This document shows positions 18,122-26,211 of a DNA stretch of 64,000 nt, piece by piece. How positions within the stretch are numbered: position 1 is the first letter of the stretch; every line of letters starts with the position of its first letter. The notes below the pieces were generated by a model, which was not told where the DNA came from, did not search any database, and saw only the letters and a list, made by a program, of their open reading frames with translations. This stretch comes from JAQBQB01 sp963846925 (GTDB lineage: Bacteria > Gemmatimonadota > Gemmatimonadetes > Gemmatimonadales > Gemmatimonadaceae), in assembly GCA_963846925.1 (NCBI GenBank), contig CAWJXW010000011.1, positions 272,118-336,117 of the forward strand, written 5' to 3'. The translations under genes and the position numbers were made by a program.

Positions 18122-20899
18122 GTGACGGACGTTCAGCCAGCCCTCGCCGCTTCCCTCTCCGATCGCTACCGCATCGAGCAGCTCGTCGGTGCCGGCGGCA
18201 TGGCCACCGTCTACCGCGCGCGCGATCTAAAGCACGACCGCGATGTCGCCATCAAGACGCTCCATCCGGACCTCGGTGCGTCGCTCGGTCCGGAACGTTT
18301 TCTCGCGGAAATCCGGACGACCGCACGATTGCAGCATCCCCACATCCTTCCGCTGCTCGACAGCGGCGAGGCAGATGGGCTGCTGTACTACGTCATGCCG
18401 CTCGTCGACGGTGAGACTTTGCGCGCACGACTCGACCGCGAGAAGCAACTGCCGATCGACGACAGTCTGCTGATCGCTCGCGAAGTCGCGGACGCCCTCG
18501 ACTATGCACACGGGCACGGCGTGATTCACCGGGACATCAAGCCCGAGAATATTCTCCTCCAGGACGGCCACGCGCTCGTCGCGGATTTCGGGATCGCGCT
18601 CGCCGTCCAGCAGGCAAGCGGGAAGCGGATCACGGAGTCGGGGATGTCGGTCGGGACGCCGCAATACATGTCGCCCGAGCAAGCCGCGGGCGAGCGCTCC
18701 ATCGGCGCGCGTAGCGACATCTATTCCCTCGGCGCCGTTCTCTACGAGATGCTGATCGGCGAGCCGCCCTTCACCGGGCCGACCGTTCAGGCCATTGTCG
18801 CGCGCCAAGTGTCGGAGCCGCCGCGCAGTGTCGCTCTCCAGCGAAGGGCGGTATCGGGGAGCGTAGACGCGGCGGTGCTCCGTGCGCTGCAGAAGGTGCC
18901 CGCCGATCGTTTTCCAACGGCGCGCGCGTTCGCCGACGCGCTGGCACGCCCGGAAGTCGGTGTACTCGGGTCGCCCGCAACTCGGCGGCCGCTCAAAGCA
19001 GGCTGGCCGACACTTCTGATGGCGGTATGCGCCGCGTTGGCGATTGGCTCCGGTCTCGCTGCGTGGAGTCTGCGAAGGACCCCGTCGCCGGCGATTGCGC
19101 CCGTGATGCGATTCCCCGTCAAGATCGACGCGGAAGGGCAACGATTTCTCGGCGGAGTCGGCGACGCGTTCTGGGGCCGGCCGAATAGCGTGTCGATCGC
19201 CCTGTCGCCGAATGGAACGTTGCTGGCCTACGCAGCGTGGCGGATCGCGAATGGCCGGGACGTAACGTCACAGCTGTTTCTCCGAAAGCTGTCGGACGAA
19301 CGCGCGGAATCGATTCCTGGTACCGAGAACGGCAGCGCGCCATTCTTCTCACCCGACGGCGCGTGGATTGGCTTTTTCTCCGGGAGAGCGCTGAAGCGCG
19401 TGCCGGTGGCAGGCGGCCCCCCGCAAACCGTGGTGTCCGACCTCGGATTCGACAACAGTTTCGGCTCGAAAGGCGCGACGTGGGGGGAAGACGACGCAAT
19501 CGTCTTCGCGGCGCCAAAGGGGTTGTTCCGCGTGCCGTCGAGCGGTGGCAATGCCACGCTCGTCGCGCCGTTGGACTCGTCGCTGAAAGCCTTCGTGCGC
19601 TACGACCAGCCCAGCTTCCTGCCGGGCGGCAAGGTCGTCTTATTTCACGGCCAACAGTCCGTCGATGCGGGAAAGGCGGACATTTTGGCGCTCGACCTGA
19701 GAGCGAAGCGCGTCACGTCGGTGCTGTCGGATGCGATGAATCCGGTGTACGTGAACGGCGGGCGCTTGCTCTTCATGCGGCAAGGCAAGCTTTTCGCCTC
19801 TCGGTTCGACGTCAACCGACTGACGGTCACAGGCCAGGCCGTGACGGTGACAGATGATGTGATGCAAGCTATCGCGATGCCGAACACGGACTGGGACTCG
19901 GGGGCCGGTCAGATCGCCGTGTCGCAGACGGGGCATCTCGCGTATGCGGCCGGCGGGATCTACCCCGAACGCCCAACGCCCATTGCACGCGTCTCACCCG
20001 TGGGCGTGGTCAAGCTGCTGGCGATCGAAGATCGCGAATATCTGGGCGTGCGGGTCTCACCGTCCGGCGATCGGCTCGCTCTATTCGCTCGGGCGGGGCC
20101 GAACGATTGGATGACCGGCGTCTATGTGCACGACCTCGCGCGCGGCGTGACGCCCCGCCTCACCACCGGTGGCTTCTTCAACACTTTTCCGACGTGGAGC
20201 CCCGACGGCCAGACGATCGCATATACATCTGATCGCGACTCGGGCGTCGCCAACGTCTACACCATCCGGGCCGACGGCAGCGGCGAGCCGAGGCGCCTGG
20301 CCTCGAGCGCGCAAGCGCAGACTATGGGCGCGTGGTCGCCTCAGGGGGCGGTGGTGTATCTCGAGGGTTCCGACATCCAGCTCTTGCCGACGAGCGGCCG
20401 TCCGGCGCCCTTGTTCACATCGCCGGCGACTGAACGGTATCCGACGTTTTCGCCCGACGGACGGTGGCTCGCCTACACGTCCGATCAGACGGGAAGAATC
20501 GAGGTGTACGTTCGACCATACCCGGGTCCCGGAACGGCAACGCAGATCTCCGGAGACGGCGGCGAGGCTCCCTGCTGGTCCCCAAACGGGAGACGACTCT
20601 ACTACCTCGCACGGCCTGCGGGGCATGTGGCGATGATGGCCGTGGACGTCGACCCCGGCAATCCATTTCGTGCCGGTCGGCCGATCACGCTCATCGATCC
20701 TTGGACCAGCCATACCAGCCGTCCGATACGCAACTACGATGTTTTCCCGGACGGCTCGTTTGCCGTCCCCTTGGACTCGACCGCGTTGAACGGTAACCGC
20801 ATCACGCTTGGCATGTCCGATCGCTTGCAGCACCGGGTCGACGAAGTGCACGTCGTGCTCAATTTTTTCACTGAGCTGGATGCGCGGCTGAAGCAATGA
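18122..20899 (+). CDS. Serine/threonine kinase with TolB-like propeller, second copy
   Basis: This is a 925-residue protein with a GTG start. The kinase domain spans about residues 16-270: GAGGMATVY, Lys45 in VAIKTLH, catalytic Asp138 in HRDIKPEN, Asp155 of DFG, and GTPQYMSPEQAAGERSIGAR. A membrane helix lies at about 297-316 (LLMAVCAALAIGSGLAAWSL). Propeller blades with SPDGAWIGFFSG, SPDGQTIAYTSDRDSG and SPDGRWLAYTSDQTGR follow. It shares the design of the kinase at 12119 but is clearly diverged, so the two probably sense different signals. No partner gene is adjacent. GCGC-type repeats follow the stop. Confidence 0.93.
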   Translation: MTDVQPALAASLSDRYRIEQLVGAGGMATVYRARDLKHDRDVAIKTLHPDLGASLGPERFLAEIRTTARLQHPHILPLLDSGEADGLLYYVMPLVDGETLRARLDREKQLPIDDSLLIAREVADALDYAHGHGVIHRDIKPENILLQDGHALVADFGIALAVQQASGKRITESGMSVGTPQYMSPEQAAGERSIGARSDIYSLGAVLYEMLIGEPPFTGPTVQAIVARQVSEPPRSVALQRRAVSGSVDAAVLRALQKVPADRFPTARAFADALARPEVGVLGSPATRRPLKAGWPTLLMAVCAALAIGSGLAAWSLRRTPSPAIAPVMRFPVKIDAEGQRFLGGVGDAFWGRPNSVSIALSPNGTLLAYAAWRIANGRDVTSQLFLRKLSDERAESIPGTENGSAPFFSPDGAWIGFFSGRALKRVPVAGGPPQTVVSDLGFDNSFGSKGATWGEDDAIVFAAPKGLFRVPSSGGNATLVAPLDSSLKAFVRYDQPSFLPGGKVVLFHGQQSVDAGKADILALDLRAKRVTSVLSDAMNPVYVNGGRLLFMRQGKLFASRFDVNRLTVTGQAVTVTDDVMQAIAMPNTDWDSGAGQIAVSQTGHLAYAAGGIYPERPTPIARVSPVGVVKLLAIEDREYLGVRVSPSGDRLALFARAGPNDWMTGVYVHDLARGVTPRLTTGGFFNTFPTWSPDGQTIAYTSDRDSGVANVYTIRADGSGEPRRLASSAQAQTMGAWSPQGAVVYLEGSDIQLLPTSGRPAPLFTSPATERYPTFSPDGRWLAYTSDQTGRIEVYVRPYPGPGTATQISGDGGEAPCWSPNGRRLYYLARPAGHVAMMAVDVDPGNPFRAGRPITLIDPWTSHTSRPIRNYDVFPDGSFAVPLDSTALNGNRITLGMSDRLQHRVDEVHVVLNFFTELDARLKQ

Positions 20900-20907
20900 A
20901 GTTCGAC

Positions 20908-21078
20908 GGGCGCAGCTGACTAACGACGGGAGGAAAGGCGCACCTGATCGGGCGCAAATGCCGCACTGCGCGAAGGGCGCGACTGCCACGCGGCCTTTGG
21001 CGGTTGCGCCTTTCGCGGCCCTTGGCTTCCGCGCTCTTACTTAGTCGCGCCCCTAGTTAGTCCGCGCCGTTCGGCAGC
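20908..21078. repeat. GCGC-N-GACT-type repeats between convergent genes
   Basis: The left part reads GCGCAGCTGACTAACGACGG with AGGCGCACCTGATCGGGCGC, sense for the kinase gene. On the minus strand, sense for the Fic gene, the right part reads GGCGCGGACTAACTAGGGGC. This is the same head-to-head arrangement as the two 17-bp array loci but without a perfect tandem array. Confidence 0.65.
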
Positions 21079-21097
21079 GGCGCCGTTAGGGTCGCCC

Positions 21098-22270
21098 TCA
21101 CGAGCGCAGCGGCTCCGTCCCTTCGCTCAGGATCGCGAGGTACTTCGCGTAGGTGAAGACACGCCCGCGGCGACGGCCGGTAATCTCGCGGACGATCCCG
21201 AGTTCGCCGAGCGCCGCCAGTGATGTGTTCACAGACGGCTGGGAGACGCCGCTCAGTTTCGCGATCGCCGCGGCAGGCGCGATGGGACGCTGCCGCAGGA
21301 CGTCGAACACTCGCAGCGCGCTGCCGGCGATCCGCCGCAGCGCCTGCACCCGAGCGCGGTCGCTGTCCGCCTGATGCACGAGGCGCCGAACCGTGTCGAC
21401 GGCGCCGGAAGCGCTCGACTCCACCCCGTCGGCAAAGAAGCCGAGCCACTCCTCCCAATCGCCATCCTTCCGAACAGTGTCGAGCAGCTCGTAGTACCGC
21501 GCCCGATGCTGCTTGAGGTAAAGGCTGACGTACAACAGCGGCTCGCTCAGCGCGCCATCGGAACACAAAAGGAGCGTCACGAGGAGACGACCCACGCGGC
21601 CGTTGCCGTCGAGAAAGGGATGGATCGTCTCGAACTGGACGTGCGCCAGCGCCGCCTTGACGATGGTCGGCGTGCGTTCGGGGTGACCATGGATCCACTT
21701 CTCGAGCGAGCTGAGGGCGTCCCCGACGTGCTCGGCGGGCGGCGGAACGAAGACGGCATTCCCAGGTCGCGATCCACCGATCCAGTTCTGTGAGCGCCGA
21801 ATCTCGCCAGGTTGCTGGTCGGATCCGCGCCCTCGCTTCATGAGGACCTTGTGAATCTCGCGGATCAGGCGCGTGGAGATGGGAAAACCACCGCGGATGC
21901 GGGCCAGGCCGTGCTCCATCGCCGCGACGTAGTTCGAGACCTCGGTGACGTCGTCGAGCGGCACACCGGGAAGCTCGTCGGCCTCGAAGAGCAGGAGATC
22001 GGAGAGCGAGGACTGCGTCCCCTCGATCTGGGAGGACAGCACGGCTTCCTTCCGAACGTACATATATAAGAAGAGCTGCGTATCGGGCAGCAGCGTCGTG
22101 ATGCTGTCCAACCGGCCGACGGCGAGCAGCGCGGCGTCGAGACGGTCGCGAAGCGCAGCGTCGATGGCGAGCGGCGGCTTGGGTGGTAGCGGGGCCGGCA
22201 GAAACGCGCGGACGCGCTCGCCTCCGACATTCGAGACGGTGAGATACTCGCCGGTCGGTCCTCGTCGCAT
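21098..22270 (-). CDS. Fic-family AMPylase-like protein with winged helix, intact
   Basis: This 390-residue protein is the only unbroken Fic gene of the three. It has the inhibitory-helix motif SSQIEG (79-84), a flap with NWIGGSRPGNAVFVPPP (about 162-178) and the complete catalytic HPFLDGNGRVGR loop (217-228). A C-terminal winged helix contains APAAAIAKLSGVSQPSVNTS and REITGRRRGRVFTYAKYL. The known family reaction is nucleotidyl transfer to a protein side chain, restrained by the inhibitory Glu. The start MRRGPTGEYLTVSNVGGERV fits the family. A TTTAAATAA inverted repeat lies 21 bases upstream, so autoregulation is likely. The target is unknown. Confidence 0.92.
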   Translation of the reverse strand: MRRGPTGEYLTVSNVGGERVRAFLPAPLPPKPPLAIDAALRDRLDAALLAVGRLDSITTLLPDTQLFLYMYVRKEAVLSSQIEGTQSSLSDLLLFEADELPGVPLDDVTEVSNYVAAMEHGLARIRGGFPISTRLIREIHKVLMKRGRGSDQQPGEIRRSQNWIGGSRPGNAVFVPPPAEHVGDALSSLEKWIHGHPERTPTIVKAALAHVQFETIHPFLDGNGRVGRLLVTLLLCSDGALSEPLLYVSLYLKQHRARYYELLDTVRKDGDWEEWLGFFADGVESSASGAVDTVRRLVHQADSDRARVQALRRIAGSALRVFDVLRQRPIAPAAAIAKLSGVSQPSVNTSLAALGELGIVREITGRRRGRVFTYAKYLAILSEGTEPLRS

Positions 22271-22290
22271 TCGGGCGCCAAGGAAGGGGA

Positions 22291-22340
22291 TTTAAATAAG
22301 GCAGACGGTTATTTAAAGATACGCCGTTCCCTTAAATAGG
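22291..22340. promoter_or_regulatory. Inverted repeat upstream of Fic 2, probable operator
   Basis: TTTAAATAA (22291-22299), a nine-base spacer and TTATTTAAA (22309-22317) form a perfect inverted repeat, and a third related site CTTAAATAGG lies at 22331-22340. The stretch is strikingly AT-rich for this genome and directly precedes the Fic start. Confidence 0.7.
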
Positions 22341-22394
22341 CCAGACTCGGTTTCTGGTCCCGACTCCCTGTGCTGCAGCCTAAACGGCGCACCT

Positions 22395-22563
22395 CGGGAC
22401 GCGCGCCGTCACCGCCGATTCGGCCCTTCGGCTGGCACGCTACTTCGGCACCAGCGATCGCTTTTGGCTGAACCTCCAGGCGCGCTATGACTTGGAGGTC
22501 GAGCGCGATCATCTTGGCCCTCGCCTCGCGAAGGAGGTTCGCGTTTTCGACGGCGCGGGATAG
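22395..22563 (+). pseudogene. Truncated higA (C-terminal half only)
   Basis: The stretch is colinear with 17786-17951 at high identity and encodes TRAVTADSALRLARYFGTSD, FWLNLQARYDLEVERDHLG and a final VRVFDGAG before TAG. The helix-turn-helix half and any higB are missing. It has no start codon of its own and lies just upstream of the Fic 2 operator on the opposite strand. Confidence 0.8.
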
Positions 22564-22631
22564 CCCTTCCTCGCTCCTACTCCTCGCCCGTTTCACCCGG
22601 TCGATCGCCGTTCCTCCCAGTTTAGGAGGAA

Positions 22632-22853
22632 CTAGGAGGAAGCTAGGACCTCGACATACCCGGCGGCCGTCGTGGGACGAGGAATCGGGAGGCCAGCCAG
22701 GCGGAGCTCCTCGAGGTGCCCCTCCACCGCTTCCCGCATGTTCGCCTCGACCTCGGCAGCTGTGCGGCCTGTTGACACGCATCCGGGGAGATCCGGTAGG
22801 TACGCCGAGAAGCCGGAGTCTGTCGGTTCGATGAGAATCACGTATCGGCTCAT
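22632..22853 (-). CDS. HicB-like antitoxin-family protein
   Basis: This protein of about 73 residues starts MSRYVILIEPTDSGFSAYLP, then DLPGCVSTGRTAAEVEANMR, the partial RNase H-like fold of HicB. It ends HLEELRLAGLPIPRPTTAAG-YVEVLASS. Its ATG overlaps the stop of a DUF2442 gene (ATGA). No hicA partner is adjacent, so it is either an orphan HicB or has been recruited to the DUF2442 protein. The 3' end is partly duplicated at 24664-24697. Confidence 0.75.
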   Translation of the reverse strand: MSRYVILIEPTDSGFSAYLPDLPGCVSTGRTAAEVEANMREAVEGHLEELRLAGLPIPRPTTAAGYVEVLASS

Positions 22854-23140
22854 GGTACCCACCGCTCCCTTGCTTTGATCTCATCATACATCGCGTCCGG
22901 CGCGAGATCGACGCCGTTCGGCCACGTCACGGCACCCTGAGCAACGCCGACGCACGCAAAAATGGCGGGGTTGCGGAGCTGCTCGAACACACCTGCATCG
23001 TCGCTCGCAACGAGACGGGATAAATCGACCTCGCCGCGGGTTCCGTCGGCGAACGTGACGACGAGGCGATAGCCGCCGGCGGGACGAACGTCCACGACAT
23101 GCCATGGATACGGGGGCACAGCCAGCGGAGGAATCCGCAT
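22850..23140 (-). CDS. DUF2442-family protein
   Basis: This protein of about 96 residues starts at MRIPPLAVPPYPWHVVDVRP. The upstream in-frame codons would add an unrelated leader, so 23140 is the preferred start. The core RLVVTFADGTRGEVDLSRLV and the tail VTWPNGVDLAPDAMYDEIK match DUF2442. Family members often sit in two-gene toxin-antitoxin-like units, but their function is not established. It is translationally coupled to the HicB-like gene. The broken Fic 3 gene ends 71 bases upstream on the same strand. Confidence 0.8.
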   Translation of the reverse strand: MRIPPLAVPPYPWHVVDVRPAGGYRLVVTFADGTRGEVDLSRLVASDDAGVFEQLRNPAIFACVGVAQGAVTWPNGVDLAPDAMYDEIKARERWVP

Positions 23141-23210
23141 CGGAGCCTGGTTTATTGCGCATACGGTCAGCCTCCAGGGAAGCCCCGCAGCCACCGCCCG
23201 ATCTGGCGGA

Positions 23211-24579
23211 TCAAGGCTTGGCCCTTCGAGCCTTGGCCTTCAAGCGATCACGAAGGTCACCGGCCGGCACGAACACGTGCGCCTTTCCGATCTTTCGCTG
23301 GTCCACGAGCCCCAGGTTGACCAGCTTGAGCAGATCGCTCCGGGCGGTTTCGTAGCTCACGCCGTGCGAGATTCGGTGTGACTCGACCGTGTATCGCGCA
23401 ACTGGCTTGTTGAGCGCGTGATTGATGAGCGCCAGCTGTCGTTCATTCAGAGTCTCATGGTCGAGTGACGCATCGACGAACCAGTTCCGCGGCCTCGTGC
23501 ATCTCCACCGCCTTCCGTGCCAGATACGAATGGAGATCGTCGATCGCCCGCAGAAGCACCCGAAGCTGATACAGGACGAAGTACGTCAGGTCATTGTCGT
23601 CGGTCTCGGAATACAGGTATGACCGCGCGTACTGGCCACGCGCCTTCTTCAGGATTCGCGAGATTGACACGTACTCGCAGAGCCAGTAGCCGTTGCGCGC
23701 CATCGCCCAATAGAACAACGCGCGCGCCGTTCGGCCGTTCCCGTCGACGAAAGGATGGTCGTAGGCGAGCCAAAAATGGAGGATGATGGCTCGAATCGCT
23801 GGAGGAATGAACTCCTCGGGAGTGTCGCCGTTGGCAAAGGCGCACATCCTTTCCATCCGTTCCTCGAGTTGTTTGGCCGGCGGCGGGGTGTGGAGCCGAA
23901 CACCAGTTTCATCCTCGATGACGATGTCCTCGTCCGCCAGTCGAAAGCGGCCCGCGGCGCTCGGATCGTCGAGCGTATCCACGGTGAGAATCTTCTGCAG
24001 CGACAGCACGACGTCCGGAGTCAGCGGCTTCTCGAAGAAGTCGCGGACATAGAGCATGCCTTGATAGTTGTTCACTATCATTTGCTCGCTGCGGTCGCGG
24101 GGGCGGCGGCCTTCTTGAATCAGCGCCTTCGCCACCTTACGAGTCGTGGACGCCCCCTCCAGCTGGCTCGAGGTGATCGCTTCCTCGACGACCGATTTGA
24201 ACAAGTACGTGTCGCGCGTCGCCGGGTTGGTCACCTGCTCGCTTCCCTGAATGTTGCCGCCGGCGTCACGGTCGATCTGGTGCAACATTTCCAGCGCCGG
24301 TGTCGGAATCGCGAATTGGAAGGCGTGCCCGGAAGCATCCTTCAATGGCAGCGGTCGATAGAGAGCTTGGCGCGCGAGCTTGACGGCCAGCCACTGTTCT
24401 TCAGTGGGGTATCCGGTGAGCGGCGGACTGTGCCGAAAGGTGTCCCAATGGCGGTAACGCCCGCCCGGTGCGGGCCCGAGGCGTTTGACCAGGTTCGCGA
24501 ACCTCTGCGGGTCATCGCCAGTGGCGAACAGGCTCGCCAAGGTGTCGACGAAGGCCGGAGGTCTAACTGGGATCTTCAT
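23211..24579 (-). CDS. Fic-family protein with winged helix (longer subfamily), frameshifted
   Basis: The first frame (374 residues, ending VRRCVTRP) carries SSQLEGASTTRKVAKALI, a flap region HTPPPAKQLEERMERM, and the HPFVDGNGRTAR catalytic loop. The expected continuation FVDASLDHETLNERQLALIN is found in another frame and leads through a winged helix (HRISHGVSYETARSDLLKLV) to KARRAKP at 23211. A single missing base near 23475 explains the break. The protein belongs to the longer Fic subfamily with a fused transcription-factor domain. An inverted repeat upstream fits autoregulation. Confidence 0.85.
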
Positions 24580-24612
24580 TTAACCAACCTTGACGGGCAA
24601 AGTCCTAGTTTG

Positions 24613-24637
24613 CTACTAGTTTCTACCAATCTAGTAG
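24613..24637. promoter_or_regulatory. Inverted repeat upstream of Fic 3, probable operator
   Basis: CTACTAG, an 11-base spacer and CTAGTAG form a perfect inverted repeat 34 bases upstream of the Fic 3 ATG. The spacer length equals that of the Fic 1 operator, while the half-site is different. Confidence 0.6.
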
Positions 24638-24663
24638 TTGGGCGGCCATCCGCCAAGGACCTC

Positions 24664-24787
24664 CTAGTTTAGGAGGAACTAGGAGAAAACTAGGACCTGG
24701 AAGGGTGCCAGAGCCGCGTTGGCTGAACCTCCAAGCGCGCTACGACCTCGAGGTCGAGCGCGATCATCTTGGCTCTCGCCTCGCGCT
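24664..24787. pseudogene. Fragments of hicB-like 3' end and of higA
   Basis: At 24664-24697 AGTTTAGGAGGAACTAGGAG repeats the sequence around the hicB-like stop at 22619-22652. At 24716-24787 the plus strand encodes WLNLQARYDLEVERDHLGSR, a second higA remnant. Neither fragment can be expressed as a full protein. Confidence 0.7.
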
Positions 24788-24798
24788 CAATCCGCTCG

Positions 24799-25104
24799 TC
24801 ACGACGCCGGTCGTCGAGACGCAAGCCAACTGCTAAACGAGCGTTGGCTCTCACCGGATTGCGCACCGCTGAGGAGGTTCTCGACGCTGATGTCCTCGTC
24901 GAGGTCGGGCCAATGAATCCCCTCTCCACGTCCGATGAGTCGCCAATTGTTGCGCTCCGCGTCGGTTGCGGCGGCAAGGCGAGGGTACCACGTGAGCGGC
25001 ACCGCGATGCTGCGCCCGTCCGCGAGATCCACGGTCAGAGTTCTTGCCGACAGACGCACTGCCGTCGCGAAGGCGGGCCGCGGCTCAATCGGCGAAGTAC
25101 TCAT
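24799..25104 (-). CDS. DUF2442-family protein, second locus
   Basis: This 101-residue protein has the DUF2442 core: AVRLSARTLTVDLADGRSIA followed by VPLTWYPRLAAATDAERNNW, and WPDLDEDISVENLLSG near the end. It is diverged from the copy at 22850. Its start overlaps the 3' end of an apparent DUF4160 remnant, and DUF4160-DUF2442 is a recurrent two-gene pair in bacteria. The function is not established; a toxin-antitoxin role has been proposed on context. Confidence 0.8.
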   Translation of the reverse strand: MSTSPIEPRPAFATAVRLSARTLTVDLADGRSIAVPLTWYPRLAAATDAERNNWRLIGRGEGIHWPDLDEDISVENLLSGAQSGESQRSFSSWLASRRPAS

Positions 25105-25191
25105 ACCAGCTTCTCAGGAGGATCGACTCGTGTTCTCGGGCTAGTAGAAGGATACGAGCCAGTTCACCGCGCGAAAAGCCGCCGCCTTCGT
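25085..25191 (-). pseudogene. 3' remnant of a DUF4160-type gene
   Basis: The frame ends GGGFSRGELARILLLAREHE then SILLRSWYEYFAD, closely resembling the C-terminus of DUF4160 proteins that precede DUF2442. It overlaps the DUF2442 start by 20 bases, as in intact pairs. Upstream sequence in this frame is not recognisable and the hicAB promoter region begins soon after, so only the tail appears to remain. Confidence 0.5.
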
Positions 25192-25296
25192 GCGCGCCTG
25201 AGGTACGCCGGGAAAGCGATTGATGGTGGGTCTTCGCCGGCCATCTCGCACCATATGGAGTGCCCGGAAACCCGTCCAAGCCCGCCTCCATCCCGG

Positions 25297-25325
25297 TTGA
25301 CCCGTGGTACCGGTTGTGGTACCAT
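25297..25325 (+). promoter_or_regulatory. hicAB promoter with overlapping operator
   Basis: TTGACC (25297-25302), 17 bases, then TACCAT (25320-25325) resemble a vegetative promoter. The inverted repeat TGGTACC-GGTTGT-GGTACCA (25305-25324) covers the spacer and the -10 box. This is the expected layout for autorepression by HicB. Confidence 0.6.
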
Positions 25326-25360
25326 TCACCAGAGCGGTGGGACGCCGGCCGGTTGCGCCG

Positions 25361-25606
25361 ATGACCAGGCCCGACCTGCTGAACAAGGCGAGAGCCAATC
25401 CGGCCGGGCTGCGATTCTCGGAGGCATGCGCTCTCGCCGAGGCGTTCGGGTGGACCCTCGCCCGCTCGGCGAGCGGCTCGCACCGCATCTACAAACGGCC
25501 CGGAACGATGGCTCTTGTCGTCCTTCAAGAGCGAGCCGATGGCAAGGCGAAACCGTACCAGGTCCGCCAAATCATTCGGTTGATCGACCAACTCGGCGAG
25601 GGATGA
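25361..25606 (+). CDS. hicA: HicA mRNA interferase toxin
   Basis: This 81-residue protein begins at MTRPDLLNKARANPAGLRFS. In-frame codons upstream run through the operator and are rejected as a start. The double-stranded-RNA-binding-like fold is shown by FSEACALAEAFGWTLARSAS followed by GSHRIY, which carries the catalytic His, and by KAKPYQVRQIIRLIDQ. HicA toxins cut mRNA and tmRNA. The hicB gene starts four bases after the stop. The palindrome upstream suggests self-repression. No defect is visible. Confidence 0.9.
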   Translation: MTRPDLLNKARANPAGLRFSEACALAEAFGWTLARSASGSHRIYKRPGTMALVVLQERADGKAKPYQVRQIIRLIDQLGEG

Positions 25607-25610
25607 CGAC

Positions 25611-25988
25611 GTGGCTAACCCGAAACGACGCCGTGCGCGGACTCGCAGCCTTGCCGACGTTCCGCATTACAGTGCGGTAGTCGCGTGGAGCAGCGAGGAC
25701 GACGAGTACGTGGCGACGTCGCCCGAATGGCCCGATCTCTCGTGGCTCGCATCATCGGAGGCCGAGGCCATTCGTGGATTGCGGCGCGTCATCCGTGAAT
25801 CGATCGCCGCGCTCGAGCGGGAAGGGTCTCGCATTCCGGCGCCGCACCTGCAGCCGGTTTACAGCGGGCAACTGCGCCTCCGCATGCCGAGGTCACTACA
25901 CCAGGCCATGGCGGCTCGAGCCGATCAGGAAGGCGTATCTCTCAACACGCTCGCTTTGACCTACCTGTCTCGCGGCGTAGGCGGCTGA
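25611..25988 (+). CDS. hicB: HicB antitoxin
   Basis: This 125-residue protein has a likely GTG start four bases after hicA. The N-terminal part HYSAVVAWSSEDDEYVATSP-EWPDLSWLASS matches the HicB fold that blocks HicA. The C-terminal LRLRMPRSLHQAMAARADQE and GVSLNTLALTYLSRG are a ribbon-helix-helix DNA-binding module. It should bind the operator at 25305-25324. The palindromic element E begins 23 bases after its stop. Confidence 0.88.
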   Translation: MANPKRRRARTRSLADVPHYSAVVAWSSEDDEYVATSPEWPDLSWLASSEAEAIRGLRRVIRESIAALEREGSRIPAPHLQPVYSGQLRLRMPRSLHQAMAARADQEGVSLNTLALTYLSRGVGG

Positions 25989-26010
25989 CGCTCCCAGGTT
26001 CATGCGACGC

Positions 26011-26205
26011 GGAGCGCAGGGTTTGCCGTGAGGGCGCGGCGTGGCTTGCGGGCATCTCGGATCTTTGCCCGAGCCCTGCCGTGAGCAGGAGCTTGAGCAT
26101 GAGCCGTGAGCCCGAGCATTTTCTCATAGCTCCTGCTCATGCTCAAGCTCGAGGCAGGGCTCGCTCCCGCGTCCGAGATGATCGCACGGCGATAGAGCCG
26201 CGAAC
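26011..26205. repeat. Dispersed palindromic element, copy E
   Basis: This near-consensus copy runs from GGAGCGCAGGGTTTGCCGTG, through GGCATCTCGGATCTTTGCCC and GAGCAGGAGCTTGAGCATGA, to CTCATAGCTCCTGCTCATGC and CGGCGATAGAGCCGCGAACG. It separates the convergent 3' ends of hicB and the DUF2779 gene. Confidence 0.85.
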
Positions 26206-26211
26206 GATGCT

